Source: Halosimplex litoreum (lineage in GTDB: Archaea; Halobacteriota; Halobacteria; Halobacteriales; Haloarculaceae). Taken from it: 64,000 bases of DNA. Shown piece by piece: positions 1 to 8,457 of the stretch; the first letter of the stretch is position 1, and the number at the start of each line of letters is the position of its first letter. Made by a program: the position numbers and the translations under genes. The notes under the pieces were generated by a model that saw only the letters and a list, made by a program, of their open reading frames with translations, had not been told where the DNA came from and ran no database searches. The DNA is taken from assembly GCF_016065055.1 (NCBI RefSeq), contig NZ_CP065856.1:1239836-1303835 (forward strand). The letters are read 5' to 3'.

Positions 1-282
1 GTCACCGGTGAGTCCGAAGCGAGACACCCCACGAGCGACGCCGCCGAGACCGCCGCTCCCGTCGCGAGAAACGCCCGTCGCGAGGGGAGACCGGTCCGCC
101 GCCGGTCGTCGCGCCCGTCGCGTCCTCGGTCGGCGTCGGCCGAACGCTGTTCCGTCATACACGCAGCTACCCCACGTTCGGATAAACGGGTATCGTAGAT
201 TGTTATTCGATGGGAAGACGTCGGTCGAACGGCGGCGACTGCGGGCCGGTCGGCCACGGCGAGCCCGCGGTCGCGACCCCGG
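1..282. other. Left edge, no gene recognised
   Basis: This stretch lies downstream of the minus-strand SRPBCC gene. Open frames here show no recognisable protein and have arginine-rich shadow composition. No RNA or repeat was recognised. Confidence 0.4.
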
Positions 283-828
283 TCAGTCCTCGCTCTCGAC
301 GAGCTCGGTGAGGTTCCCGAAGTAGGAGTCGATGTCCCGTTCGACGATGGGGCGCAACACCGACGGGGTGAGCGTGGCGGCGCCGCCGGTGTAGGTCACC
401 TCGGCGGTGTAGGCCAGTTTCGCCCCGTAGCGGTCGCCGTCTTGGATCTCCATGGCGGCGAGCACGTCGAACTCGCTGCCGGTCGTCGAGTCGAAGGCGG
501 TCGCGCTCGTGACGACGTGGTCCGGCGGGTCCATCTCGACGAACTCCGCCTCGCCCGACAGGGAGACCGTGAGCCTGCTCACGCCCCTGGTGATCTCGAC
601 GGAGTAGCGCCGCTCGGACAGTCGTTCGATCGACTCGGCGCCGGGCACGCACTCGGTGAGCGTCGCCGGGTCCGAGAGGTGGTCCCACAGCTCACCGGGC
701 GCGGCGTCGACGTAGACGGCGTCGGCGAACTCCAGGCGCTCGCCGCCGGTGTCGTCCGACGGCGGGTCGTCGCCGCGCTCGTCGCCGGTCGGTTCCTCGC
801 TCTGTCGCGTGTCGTCGGAGTGGCTCAT
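283..828 (-). CDS. SRPBCC-family (CoxG-like) lipid/ligand-binding protein
   Basis: The 181-residue product has an acidic, disordered N-terminus (residues 1-30) followed by a single START-like SRPBCC fold to the end. The helix-grip opening is visible as YVDAAPGELWDHLSDP (39-54), then the alternating strand pattern typical of the CoxG subgroup (a 'carbon monoxide dehydrogenase subunit G' name used for many stand-alone proteins). CoxG proteins are known to bind hydrophobic ligands or attach enzymes to membranes. There are no CO dehydrogenase genes nearby, so a CO role is not supported. The ATG start precedes the acidic leader usual for haloarchaeal members. It is transcribed away from the Tat lipoprotein at 859-1878, with 30 bases between them on the same strand. 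Family call is fairly sure, substrate unknown. Confidence 0.75.
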   Translation of the reverse strand: MSHSDDTRQSEEPTGDERGDDPPSDDTGGERLEFADAVYVDAAPGELWDHLSDPATLTECVPGAESIERLSERRYSVEITRGVSRLTVSLSGEAEFVEMDPPDHVVTSATAFDSTTGSEFDVLAAMEIQDGDRYGAKLAYTAEVTYTGGAATLTPSVLRPIVERDIDSYFGNLTELVESED

Positions 829-858
829 TGGTGAAAGGCGGCGAGCGACGGCGGGTCG

Positions 859-1878
859 CTACACTTCGATGATGGTGAACTGGTTCGAGGCGATCCCGAC
901 GTCGTGGAAGTTCGCCTCCCCGTCGGTGACGACCACGTCGTAGCCGTAACTACCGGGGTCGAGCGACTCCGTCTCCAGCGTGCCGGTCCACTGGGCGGTC
1001 GTCTCCTCGCCGCTCTCCTGCCAGGACAGTTCGACGGGGTCGAAGGCGCCGTCGGTCGACTCCACCGTCACCGAGTCGAGCGCGTCGCCACCGATCAGGT
1101 CGCCGCTGGCGCCGTCGTAGATCCCGACGGAGAAGGTCACGTCCATCTCGCCGCTGAACTGCCGCTCGGGCGCGCAGCCGCCGACGAAGCCGCCCGCGGA
1201 CTCGACGGGCGCGCCGTTCCAGAACGTCTCGGTCGTGACGACGTAGTTCGTGGGGTTGGAGTACTCGATGACCTCGATGGCGTCCTCGAGGATGCCGACC
1301 GCCCGGAAGTTCGCGTCGCCGTCGGTGACCTCGACCGTGTAGGCGTAGGTGCCCGTCGAGATATCACTCGGGAGCTCCCAGGAGCCGCCCCACTCTTGGG
1401 CGGGGTTCTCCTCGTCGTCGCCGGCCCAACCCAGTTCTACCTCGGGGCCGCCGTCGACGTTCACGACGACGCTGTCGAGGTCCTCGTCGGTGAGCTGGTC
1501 GCCCGTCTCGGGGTCGTAGATGCCGACGTAGAACACCGCCAGCATGCCGGGGACGAACCTGCGGGTAGCCGAACACGCCGACGCGAACGCCGCGCCCTCG
1601 GGGACCGAGCCGGTCCCGGTCTCGGCGGTCACGACGTAGTTCTCCGGCTGGGGCTCGGGCGTCGCCGTCGGCGTGTCGGTCGGCGCCTCGGTGTCCGTGT
1701 CCTGGGCCGGCTCGGCGGTGTCGGTCTCGCCGCCGTCGCTCGGACAGCCGGCGAGCGCGACGGTCGCCCAGCTGGCTGCTCCGCCGGCGAGCACGCGTCT
1801 ACGGGTCGCCCCGTCGTCGCCGTCGTCGGACCCGGCGAGCGATTCTTCCTCGGTCGAGTAGCTGCTGTCGCGGCTCAT
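859..1878 (-). CDS. Tat lipoprotein with two copies of an uncharacterised beta-rich domain
   Basis: This 339-residue protein has a twin-arginine signal (RRRVLAGG, from residue 26) and a lipobox ending at Cys45 (ALAGC), so it should be exported folded and lipid-anchored outside the cell. A Thr/Pro/Glu linker (50-78) follows. The rest is two similar domains, about 79-205 and 209-339. Each starts NYVVT.ET, has one Cys before an R-F/Q-F..GM segment (Cys102, Cys235), then VGIYD..(T/S)GD.L...LDSV. and ends in a Y.Y.V.VTDG.ANF strand. The divergent gene at 1987 carries a third copy. The start was placed at the ATG giving a normal Tat leader, although the frame stays open upstream. No known family was recognised and the ligand is unknown. 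Confidence 0.75.
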   Translation of the reverse strand: MSRDSSYSTEEESLAGSDDGDDGATRRRVLAGGAASWATVALAGCPSDGGETDTAEPAQDTDTEAPTDTPTATPEPQPENYVVTAETGTGSVPEGAAFASACSATRRFVPGMLAVFYVGIYDPETGDQLTDEDLDSVVVNVDGGPEVELGWAGDDEENPAQEWGGSWELPSDISTGTYAYTVEVTDGDANFRAVGILEDAIEVIEYSNPTNYVVTTETFWNGAPVESAGGFVGGCAPERQFSGEMDVTFSVGIYDGASGDLIGGDALDSVTVESTDGAFDPVELSWQESGEETTAQWTGTLETESLDPGSYGYDVVVTDGEANFHDVGIASNQFTIIEV

Positions 1879-1986
1879 CGTACACGTCGAACTCCACGAG
1901 GTGTCGACAAAACCCTCTCCGTAGTTCCTACTCGCTGGGAGAGACGCCGGTCGTTTTAGCGGAACCTCCCCGAAGTCCCTAACGAG

Positions 1987-2682
1987 ATGGCCGAAGACAC
2001 CTCCGAAGCCGACGGCGACGGTCGCGCGGGCGAACAGGACGAACCGCCGGACGAGGACCCCGGATCCGACTCGACGGGCGACGGGCGAGTGACGAGACGG
2101 CGACTCATGGCGGCGGGCGCGGCGACCTGGGCCACGGCGAGTGTCTCCGGCTGTCAGTACATCACCGACCCCGGCACCGGCGACGACGACACCGACACGC
2201 CGACGGTCACCACCGAGACCACGACCACCGACGACCCCGTCGGCCCGGCGACTCCGACCCCCGACTCCGGCGAGGAGACCGACGACTCCGCTGCGACGCC
2301 GGACGGGGACGAGGAGACCCCGACGCCGACCGCGTCGCCGACCGCGACGCCGCCACCGACGACCACCTCCTGTGCCAGCCTCGGCCGGTTCGCCGCCGGG
2401 ATGGAGGTCGGCCTCCACGTCGCCCTCTACGACCCCGAGACCGGCGACCCGCTCGGCGACGACGCCGTCGACGCCGTCCGCGTCGAGTTCCCCGACGCCG
2501 AGTACGGCCCGCTCGAACTGAACTGGCGGGGCGACCACGAGGCCTACTCGGCCGACACCTGGGGGTCGAAGATCGCCACCGACGAAGACACCGAACGGGG
2601 GACCTACCGCTACGAAGTCAGCGTCGAGGCCGACGACGAGACCGTCGAGACGAAAGTCGCCGACCAGTTCACCGTCGTTTAG
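1987..2682 (+). CDS. Tat lipoprotein, paralogue of the divergent neighbour
   Basis: The 231-residue product has a twin-arginine signal (TRRRLMAAGAATWATA, from residue 36) and a lipobox Cys at 56 (SVSGC). A Thr/Pro/Asp linker (about 60-125) leads to one copy of the domain seen twice in the divergent gene: a Cys (CASLGRFAAGM), the strand VALYDPETGDPLGDDAVD, a Trp-containing middle and a final Y.YEVSVEADDE strand. The two genes share an intergenic region of 108 bases and probably arose by inverted duplication. It should sit on the outer face of the membrane. Function is unknown. Confidence 0.75.
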   Translation: MAEDTSEADGDGRAGEQDEPPDEDPGSDSTGDGRVTRRRLMAAGAATWATASVSGCQYITDPGTGDDDTDTPTVTTETTTTDDPVGPATPTPDSGEETDDSAATPDGDEETPTPTASPTATPPPTTTSCASLGRFAAGMEVGLHVALYDPETGDPLGDDAVDAVRVEFPDAEYGPLELNWRGDHEAYSADTWGSKIATDEDTERGTYRYEVSVEADDETVETKVADQFTVV

Positions 2683-2772
2683 CTCGCCCGTCGCTGACGA
2701 CTCGGGTTCCGGTCCCGACCCGCGGTCGCGGTCCGCCCGCCGGACCGCCGCCCGAATCACCCGCCCGCGCCG

Positions 2773-3081
2773 TTACTTCTCGATCTCGATCCGTCGACCC
2801 GGCGGGCTCTCGCCCGGGTCGACCGGGAGTTCGACGTCGAGGACGCCCTCCCGGTAGGTCGCGGTGATGGCCTCGGTGTCCACCGCTCGCGGGACGTTCA
2901 CCTCGTGGTCGAAGACGCGCGAGCTGCCCGGGCCGCCGGTCCGCCGCGCCGAGACCGTCAGCCGGTGGTGGACCCACGCGACGTCGATCTCCTCGGGGTC
3001 GAACCCCGGCAGGTCGACGAAGACTCTGTAGACGCCGTCGTCGCGGTACAGTTCGACGTCGTGGTCGGGATGCTGTGTCAT
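2773..3081 (-). CDS. hsp20: Hsp20/alpha-crystallin small heat-shock protein
   Basis: At 102 residues this is a minimal small heat-shock protein: nearly all of it is the alpha-crystallin domain (about 8-95), beginning DVELYRDDGVYRVFVDLPGF and containing a strand pair ending A.YREGVLDVELPV. The C-terminal I-x-I element (IEI, residues 98-100) that docks between subunits is present. The usual long N-terminal arm is nearly absent, as in several short haloarchaeal members. Small Hsps hold unfolding proteins without ATP in the cytoplasm. It stands alone, divergent from the regulator gene at 3229. Confidence 0.85.
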   Translation of the reverse strand: MTQHPDHDVELYRDDGVYRVFVDLPGFDPEEIDVAWVHHRLTVSARRTGGPGSSRVFDHEVNVPRAVDTEAITATYREGVLDVELPVDPGESPPGRRIEIEK

Positions 3082-3228
3082 CGGAGTCGCCCTGACGAAT
3101 GGTACCTCACACCGACGTAGTTACGTTTCGGTAGTTACAGCTCGATGAGAACAGCGGACTCGTGACCCTTCGACACCCCCGATCCGTGGCCTACGTTTTT
3201 GCACGCTCGCGACGTAGCTTCCGCCAAC

Positions 3229-6195
3229 GTGACGGGCAACGGGTCGCAGCCGGAGACGGGTGAACGGGACCGCCAGGGGTACGCGGTCGACGCCGCGAGC
3301 GAACGAGCGACACTCGACGCCGTCGCGAGCGCGACCGGGGCGGGCGTCGTCGTCGTCGAAGACGAGCGTATCTCGTTCGCGAACGCGAGCGTCGAGCGAT
3401 ACCTCGGGCGCGAACCGGGCGAGCTGACCGGCGCCCCCGTCGAGTCGGTCCTGCCCGACCGCGGGGTCGAGGCGGTCGCGACGGTCGCCGACGGTGACGC
3501 CGAGCGGACGGTCGCGTGGCGCCCGCCGGGGGCGAACGGGAACGACAGCGCCGACGCGAACACCGCCGCGGTCGGCGACGTCGGCGACGCGGACGGGACT
3601 ACCGGCGCGGTCGGCGGTGGTGTCGTCGCGACGGTCAGCCCCGCCGACGGCGAGCGAGTCGTCGTGACGCTCACCCGAGGCGGCCGGGGCGGAGAGTGGC
3701 CGTCCGACGACGGCGTCGCCCGCGTCGCGCTCGACGCCGACGCCCGAATCTCCGACTGGAGCGCGGGCGCCGAGGCACTCACGGGGTGGTCGGCCGCCGA
3801 AGCCGTCGGCGCGGACCTGTCGCTTCTGTACCCCGACGACGCCGTGGCCGACCCCGAGGAGACGCTCGCCAGCGCGCCCAACGGGGGAACGGGCGAGACG
3901 GAGGGGTGGCGACTGCGCCGCGACGGGAGCGAGTTCTGGGCGAGCGTCTCGGTCACCCCGCGGCGGGACGCAAGCGGTGGTATCGCGGGGTTCGACCTGC
4001 GGCTGCGCGACCGAACCGACCGCAAGCGCCTGGCCGACGAGCGCGAGTTGCTGGCGGCGGTCAACCACGCGATCGCCGACGCCGACGGCTTCCGCGAGGG
4101 CGTCGAGACGACCCTCGAAGCCGTGTGTGCGCACACCCAGTGGGCCTACGGCGAGGCGTGGGTCCCGGCCGACGACGGCGACTACCTCGAACACCTGGTC
4201 GGCCACGCCGAGTCGGAGCGACTCGCGCCGTTCCTGCGGACCAGCCGCTCGGTCACGTTCCCCTTCGAGGCGGGACTACCCGGCCGGGTCTGGGCGAGCG
4301 CCAGCTCGGAGTGGATCCCCGACGCCGCCGCCGAGTCGGCGTCGGTGTTCCACCGGACGGCGATGGCCGAGGAGGTCGGCCTCCAGGCGGCGCTCGGCGT
4401 CCCGATCGAGACCGAGGACGGCGTCGTGGCCGTGTTGACGTTCTGCCTCCGGGAACGGCGGGCCGCCGACGAGGAACTGGTCGAGGCCGTCACCGACGTG
4501 GCCGCCGATCTGGGCGCACTGATGGCGAGCAAGCGCGCCGAAGAGGACTTGCGCACCTTCCGGAAGGCCGTCGAGCAGGCCGGCCACTCCGTCTACGTCA
4601 CCGACACCGACGGTACCATCGAGTACGTCAACCCAACCTTCGAGCGAGTGACGGGCTACCCCGCCGCGGAGGCGGTCGGCGCCGACCCCTCGATCCTCAA
4701 CTCGGGCGAGCACGACGACGGCTTCTTCGTCGACCTCTGGGAGACGATCCTCGACGGCGAGATCTGGACCGACGAGGTGTACAATCGCCGTAGGTCCGGC
4801 GAGGTCTACGTCGTCAACCAGACGATCGCACCGATCGTCGACGGCTCGGGCGACATCGAACGGTTCGTCGCCATCAACGACGAGATCACCGACCAGAAGC
4901 GCCGCGAGCGCGAGCTACGCAGCCAGCGCAACTCCCTGCGGCGGATCAAACAGATCATCGAGAGTCTGCGCCCGATCAACCGTGAACTCGCGCGCGCCGA
5001 CACCCGCGAAGCCGTCGACCGCGGCGCCTGCGAGGGGCTGGCCGCGTCGGAGGCGTACCTCGCGGCGTGGATCGGCGACTACAACGCGGCGGCCGACGAG
5101 ATCGCACCCCGCGGGTGGGCCGGCGTCGAGGACGACTTCGTCGAGGGGCTCGACCTCGGACTGGGCGGCGATCCCGACGGAGGAGTGGGGGGCGACGGGG
5201 TCGAGAAGGGAGGTGTGGACGACCTCTACCGCCGCGCGGTCGCCGACGGCGAGGTCCAGGCCGTACGGGACCTCACGACGGCGCCGACCGGCGGTCCGCG
5301 CCGCGAGCGCGCGCTGTCCCACGGGTTCCAGTCCCAGGCGGTGGTCCCCGCGGTCTACGGGGAGTCCGTGCTCGGGGTGCTCACCGTCTACTCGGCGCGG
5401 CCCGACGCCTTCGACGAGTACGAGCGGGGACTGCTGGCCGAGCTCGGCGAGCGGGTCGGCCACGCCATCAACGCCGCCGAGAACCGCCAGCTGCTCCACA
5501 CCGACACCGTCGTCGAGCTGGAGTTCGCGGTCGGCGCCCGGGACTCACCGACCGCCGCTGTCGCGGGCGAGCTGGACTGTCGGCTCTCGCTGAACGGCGT
5601 CGCACCGGCCGCCGCGGGGCACGTCGCCTACGTCGCCGTCGACGGCGCCCGGCCCGAACCGGTCGCCGAGGCGCTCGCCGAGCGCGACGACGTGGCCGGG
5701 GCCAGGGTCGTCGAAGCCCACGGCGAGACGGGCGTCGTAGAGGTGACCGGCGGCGCCGACCCCGTCGCCGCCCTGGTCGAGCACGGGGCGACCGTCCGCA
5801 CCTTCGAGACGACCGGCGAGGTCGCGACGGTCCGCTGTGAGATCGCGCCCCGCTCGGACGTCGAGTCGCTCATCACCGCGGTCGAGGCCGCCGGTGAGGA
5901 CACAGTCTTCACCGCCAAACGGACCCGCGACCGGAACGTGCGGACCGTCGAACTGACTCGCACCGCCGTCGAGGAACAGCTGACCGACCGCCAGCGAGAG
6001 GCGCTCGCGCTCGCGTACCACGCCGGTTTCTTCGCCTCACCGCGCCACTCCACCGGCGAGGAACTCGCCGACGTGCTCGACATCGCCTCGCCGACCTTCT
6101 ACCGCCACGTCCGCGAGGGCACCCGGAAGATCCTCGAACTCCTCGTCGACGCCGAGGACGCCCCGCCCACAGATGCAAACTTTTCTCGACACTAG
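3229..6195 (+). CDS. Multi-PAS/GAF sensor-regulator with HTH_10 (bacterioopsin-activator-like) domain
   Basis: This soluble 988-residue protein has, in order: a weak PAS (about 20-75), a PAS (165-265, ending in the C-cap DRTDRKRL), a GAF (270-440), a PAS (450-565; VYVTDTDGTIEYVNPTFERV and C-cap EITDQKRRER), a second GAF (585-760), a bacterioopsin-activator linker domain (770-920) and a C-terminal HTH_10 (LTDRQREALALAYHAGFF, then a STGEELADVLDIASPTFYRH recognition segment). There is no kinase or receiver, so signal sensing and DNA binding are on one chain, as in Bat of Halobacterium. The frame runs back to a TTG at 3199, but the GTG at 3229 is the better start because AT-rich promoter-like sequence lies just before it. 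The stop codon lies inside the first of two CTAGTCGACTAG palindromes. Signal and targets are unknown; it need not regulate bacterioopsin. Confidence 0.85.
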   Translation: MTGNGSQPETGERDRQGYAVDAASERATLDAVASATGAGVVVVEDERISFANASVERYLGREPGELTGAPVESVLPDRGVEAVATVADGDAERTVAWRPPGANGNDSADANTAAVGDVGDADGTTGAVGGGVVATVSPADGERVVVTLTRGGRGGEWPSDDGVARVALDADARISDWSAGAEALTGWSAAEAVGADLSLLYPDDAVADPEETLASAPNGGTGETEGWRLRRDGSEFWASVSVTPRRDASGGIAGFDLRLRDRTDRKRLADERELLAAVNHAIADADGFREGVETTLEAVCAHTQWAYGEAWVPADDGDYLEHLVGHAESERLAPFLRTSRSVTFPFEAGLPGRVWASASSEWIPDAAAESASVFHRTAMAEEVGLQAALGVPIETEDGVVAVLTFCLRERRAADEELVEAVTDVAADLGALMASKRAEEDLRTFRKAVEQAGHSVYVTDTDGTIEYVNPTFERVTGYPAAEAVGADPSILNSGEHDDGFFVDLWETILDGEIWTDEVYNRRRSGEVYVVNQTIAPIVDGSGDIERFVAINDEITDQKRRERELRSQRNSLRRIKQIIESLRPINRELARADTREAVDRGACEGLAASEAYLAAWIGDYNAAADEIAPRGWAGVEDDFVEGLDLGLGGDPDGGVGGDGVEKGGVDDLYRRAVADGEVQAVRDLTTAPTGGPRRERALSHGFQSQAVVPAVYGESVLGVLTVYSARPDAFDEYERGLLAELGERVGHAINAAENRQLLHTDTVVELEFAVGARDSPTAAVAGELDCRLSLNGVAPAAAGHVAYVAVDGARPEPVAEALAERDDVAGARVVEAHGETGVVEVTGGADPVAALVEHGATVRTFETTGEVATVRCEIAPRSDVESLITAVEAAGEDTVFTAKRTRDRNVRTVELTRTAVEEQLTDRQREALALAYHAGFFASPRHSTGEELADVLDIASPTFYRHVREGTRKILELLVDAEDAPPTDANFSRH

Positions 6196-6245
6196 TCGAC
6201 TAGCGTCTCTCGTATAGGGTCGATTTTCGTGTACTAGTCGACTAG
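6192..6245. promoter_or_regulatory. Two copies of palindrome CTAGTCGACTAG, candidate operator
   Basis: A perfect 12-bp palindrome occurs at 6192-6203 and again at 6234-6245 (13-bp direct repeat including the preceding A). Spacing is 42 bp, four helical turns. The pair lies just upstream of the wHTH gene at 6288 and overlaps the stop codon of the preceding regulator. This is the arrangement expected of a two-site operator for a dimeric regulator; which protein binds is inferred only. Confidence 0.6.
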
Positions 6246-6287
6246 GTCGATCGGCTATGCTCCCCCGCGGTCAAGGGCTAGACACAG

Positions 6288-6647
6288 ATGTCAGAGTGTA
6301 GAGACCGGGCGTTTCTGGACGCGGTAGGTGACGAGGACTGCAAGACGATCCTCGACGCCGTCCGCGCGGAGGCCAAGACCATCCCGGAGCTGTCCGAGGA
6401 GTGTGACATCCCGCTGTCGACGGCCTACCGGAAGGTCAACCGCCTCCAGGAGGCGGAGCTCGTCGCGGAGAAAAACCGGCTACCGGAGGACTGCCGGCCC
6501 AAGAACGTCTACGAGCTGCGCTTCGACGGCGCGGTGGTGACGATGGGCGAGGAGGGATTCGCCGTCGAGTTCGCCGGCGAGTCGTCCGAACCGACCGCTT
6601 TCGACGGAGCCGTCGACCTGTCGCGGTCGGCGGTCGGGAGCGACTGA
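6288..6647 (+). CDS. Small winged-helix (ArsR-like) transcription regulator
   Basis: The 119-residue product is mostly one winged helix-turn-helix: ILDAVRAEAKTIPELSEEC followed by the recognition helix PLSTAYRKVNRLQEAELV and a wing ending KNVYELRFDGAVV. The N-terminus has a Cys (SECRDR) and two more Cys precede the HTH, but no clear metal site is visible. Haloarchaea have many such HTH proteins that repress nearby genes. The twin palindrome 43-96 bases before the start suggests autoregulation. Two small Cys-containing genes follow closely and could be co-transcribed. Confidence 0.75.
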   Translation: MSECRDRAFLDAVGDEDCKTILDAVRAEAKTIPELSEECDIPLSTAYRKVNRLQEAELVAEKNRLPEDCRPKNVYELRFDGAVVTMGEEGFAVEFAGESSEPTAFDGAVDLSRSAVGSD

Positions 6648-6655
6648 GCGGAGCG

Positions 6656-6859
6656 ATGGCGCGGTTCAGCGTCGACTGCGAGACGTGCTCGTTCTCCGCC
6701 GAGGCGCCCTCGGTCGCGGCGGCGCTGTCCGAGGAACGCGCCCACAGACGCGAGCAGGGCGTCGAGCACCGAGTGACCATCGAACGGCGTTCGCGCGCCC
6801 GGGCACGGCCGTCCGCGAGCGGTGGCGTCGACGGACGGCCCGCGAGTGATCGCCCGTGA
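6656..6859 (+). CDS. Small Cys-x2-Cys haloarchaeal protein
   Basis: The 67-residue product starts MARFSVDCETCSFSAEAPS, then has an acidic/His segment (EERAHRREQGVEHRVTIER). The C-x2-C with a nearby His resembles half of a zinc-binding knuckle found in many small haloarchaeal proteins. The C-terminal third is low-complexity. It starts 8 bases after the upstream regulator's stop, so it is probably in the same transcript. No function can be assigned. Confidence 0.5.
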   Translation: MARFSVDCETCSFSAEAPSVAAALSEERAHRREQGVEHRVTIERRSRARARPSASGGVDGRPASDRP

Positions 6860-6903
6860 CGTCGACCATCAGCCACGACCGGGACCCGCGACCACCAGAC
6901 CCC

Positions 6904-7203
6904 ATGACCGACCACTGGTACTGTCTCGACTGCGACCGGCGCATCGATCCGGACGACCCCTCGCGTCACGCCGCCGCGGACCACCGACTGCGGGGCGTCC
7001 CTGCGCCGAGTCGACCGACCCCGACGGCCATCCGACGGGTCGACCCCGGCGAGACCGCTATCCGACGGGCTGACGACGGCGAGACCGCTATCCAACGGGC
7101 TGACGACGGCGAGACCGCTATCCAGCGGGCCGGCTCCGGTGAAACGGCGATCCGACCGGTCCGAGCGGCCGAGACGCGGCTCGCCCGGCGACCCGACGAC
7201 TGA
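6904..7203 (+). CDS. Small CxxC protein with five tandem decapeptides
   Basis: From the ATG at 6904 the product is 99 residues. It opens with a zinc-ribbon-like segment (MTDHWYCLDCDRRID then a His pair, DPSRHAAADH). Residues 43-92 are five tandem decapeptides of the type IRRADDGETA, encoded by 30-bp repeats at 7030-7179. A GTG at 6856 that overlaps the previous gene's stop (GTGA) would add 16 residues and is an alternative start. The repeats are polar and probably disordered. Function unknown. Confidence 0.5.
   Translation: MTDHWYCLDCDRRIDPDDPSRHAAADHRLRGVPAPSRPTPTAIRRVDPGETAIRRADDGETAIQRADDGETAIQRAGSGETAIRPVRAAETRLARRPDD
7030..7179 (+). repeat. Five 30-bp tandem repeats in a coding region
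   Basis: Units begin at 7030, 7060, 7090, 7120 and 7150; units 2 and 3 differ at one base (tccgacgggc versus tccaacgggc), and the last two have drifted. The period is an exact ten codons, so the reading frame is kept. Confidence 0.9.
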
Positions 7204-7282
7204 CGCGTCGCGGTCGCGGTCGCGGGACCGGCGAGGGCGCCGACGCCGCGGCCGACCGCACCGCCGAACCCGAGCGGGCCGC

Positions 7283-7666
7283 TCACTCACCGGCGTCGTC
7301 GGTCGGCGTCGCCAGGAGGTCTGCCTCGTAGGCCGCGATCGCCTGGACCACTTTGTCGGCGTCGTCGTCGGGCACGTCGAACGCCGCGAGCGTCCCCTCT
7401 AGGATATCGATCGCCCGCTGGATGTGGCTCTCCGTGAACGGGACGTGGAGGTGGGCCTCTCGGACCGGCGCCGCGTCGTAGGTCTCCGGCCCGCCCGCGG
7501 CCTCACAGAGGAAGTCCGTCTGCGTCCGCCGCAGCATCTCCAAGTCCGAATCCTCGAAGAACGGCCCGAGTTCGTCGTCGGCGAGCAGTCGGTCGTAGAA
7601 CTCGTCGACGACCGCCTCGATCCCCTCGCGCCCGCCGAGCCGGTCGTACAGCGTCGCTCCGGTCAT
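7283..7666 (-). CDS. Truncated haemoglobin (2/2 globin)
   Basis: The 127-residue product starts MTGATLYDRLGGREGIEAVV, the classical opening of group I truncated globins, followed by the B-helix FYDRLLADDELGPFF. The proximal His is in the segment EAHLHVPFTESH and the E-helix region QTDFLCEAAGGPETY matches the family. An ATG at 7664-7666 gives the usual length; the frame is open for 16 more codons without globin similarity. These haem proteins bind O2, NO or CO in the cytoplasm. It stands alone, convergent with the plus-strand small genes. Confidence 0.85.
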   Translation of the reverse strand: MTGATLYDRLGGREGIEAVVDEFYDRLLADDELGPFFEDSDLEMLRRTQTDFLCEAAGGPETYDAAPVREAHLHVPFTESHIQRAIDILEGTLAAFDVPDDDADKVVQAIAAYEADLLATPTDDAGE

Positions 7667-7836
7667 GGGCGGACGACAGCGGCCGAGGGGTTTGAGCCTA
7701 CCGCTCGTTCCCACGTCGTGGTAACCGCCGCGTCGCCGAGCCCGCTCGGCCAGGGCTCCCCGGACCGTGGCACGGGTACCGGCGCCCAGTCGTCGCTCCC
7801 ACCGGTTCGGATTCGACGAACGGCGACGGAACGGTC

Positions 7837-8265
7837 TCAGTCGATGTCGGCGAGCGGACCGAAGTCGTCGACGGGCAACACCGAGTAGTCGACCGTGAGC
7901 GTGTCCTTCGTCGCCCGGATCTTGCCGACGAACGTCGAGATGTCCTCGAGCGACCCTTCGAGGATGAACAGCTCCATACAGTGGTGGCCGCCGACGTGGC
8001 TGTGGAAGTTCGAGGCGACCAGGTCCTCGTGTTCGTGGCGCAGGTGCATCATCTTCTCCTCGACGGTCGTCGTCTCGTAGTCGAAGACCACAGTGATGAC
8101 CCCCATCAGCTCGCGGCCCTCCAGTTTCCTGTCCTCGAACTCACCGAGGAGGTTCCGACTGGCCTCCCGCACCACTTCGCTCCGGCCGGTGTAGCCGTGG
8201 TCGTCCGCGAACTGGTCGATCCGTTCGAGCAGTTCCTCCGGCATCGAGACGCTTACGACGCTCAT
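7837..8265 (-). CDS. nikR: NikR-type nickel-responsive regulator (CopG/RHH)
   Basis: The 142-residue product has an N-terminal ribbon-helix-helix ([20 protein letters not shown]... [12 protein letters not shown], 1-48) and a C-terminal ACT-like domain (50-135). The square-planar nickel site of NikR is recognisable: the His of LRHEHED, the HSH pair in NFHSHVGG and the Cys in HHCMEL. In bacteria NikR represses nickel uptake genes when nickel is plentiful; no nickel transporter lies here, so targets are elsewhere or unknown. It is divergent from fttA. A leaderless promoter (TATA element near 8286-8292) fits the ATG at 8265. Confidence 0.88.
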   Translation of the reverse strand: MSVVSVSMPEELLERIDQFADDHGYTGRSEVVREASRNLLGEFEDRKLEGRELMGVITVVFDYETTTVEEKMMHLRHEHEDLVASNFHSHVGGHHCMELFILEGSLEDISTFVGKIRATKDTLTVDYSVLPVDDFGPLADID

Positions 8266-8282
8266 ATAACAACACAATCGCC

Positions 8283-8305
8283 TATAATTATTAAATTTTA
8301 TCACT
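8283..8305. promoter_or_regulatory. AT-rich promoter core of nikR
   Basis: This short AT-rich block between the divergent nikR and fttA genes contains, on the minus strand, a TATA-like TTATAGG about 27 bases before the nikR ATG, consistent with a leaderless transcript. Confidence 0.5.
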
Positions 8306-8457
8306 CGAATCCACCACTCGTGGGAACCGGGTCCGATTTCGCTCGGTCCGGAAGCAAAGATTCTTACTCGCGCCCGGACTGAGTGTAGGTATCGACCCGA
8401 TAGCCGTCGGGTTTTTCGACGGTTCTCGCGGCGCGTCGCCCGATTCGAAGGAAACGC

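Noticed and set aside
7030-7179. Possible CRISPR-like array of 30-bp repeats
   Set aside because: Units are contiguous with no spacers and keep a ten-codon coding period.
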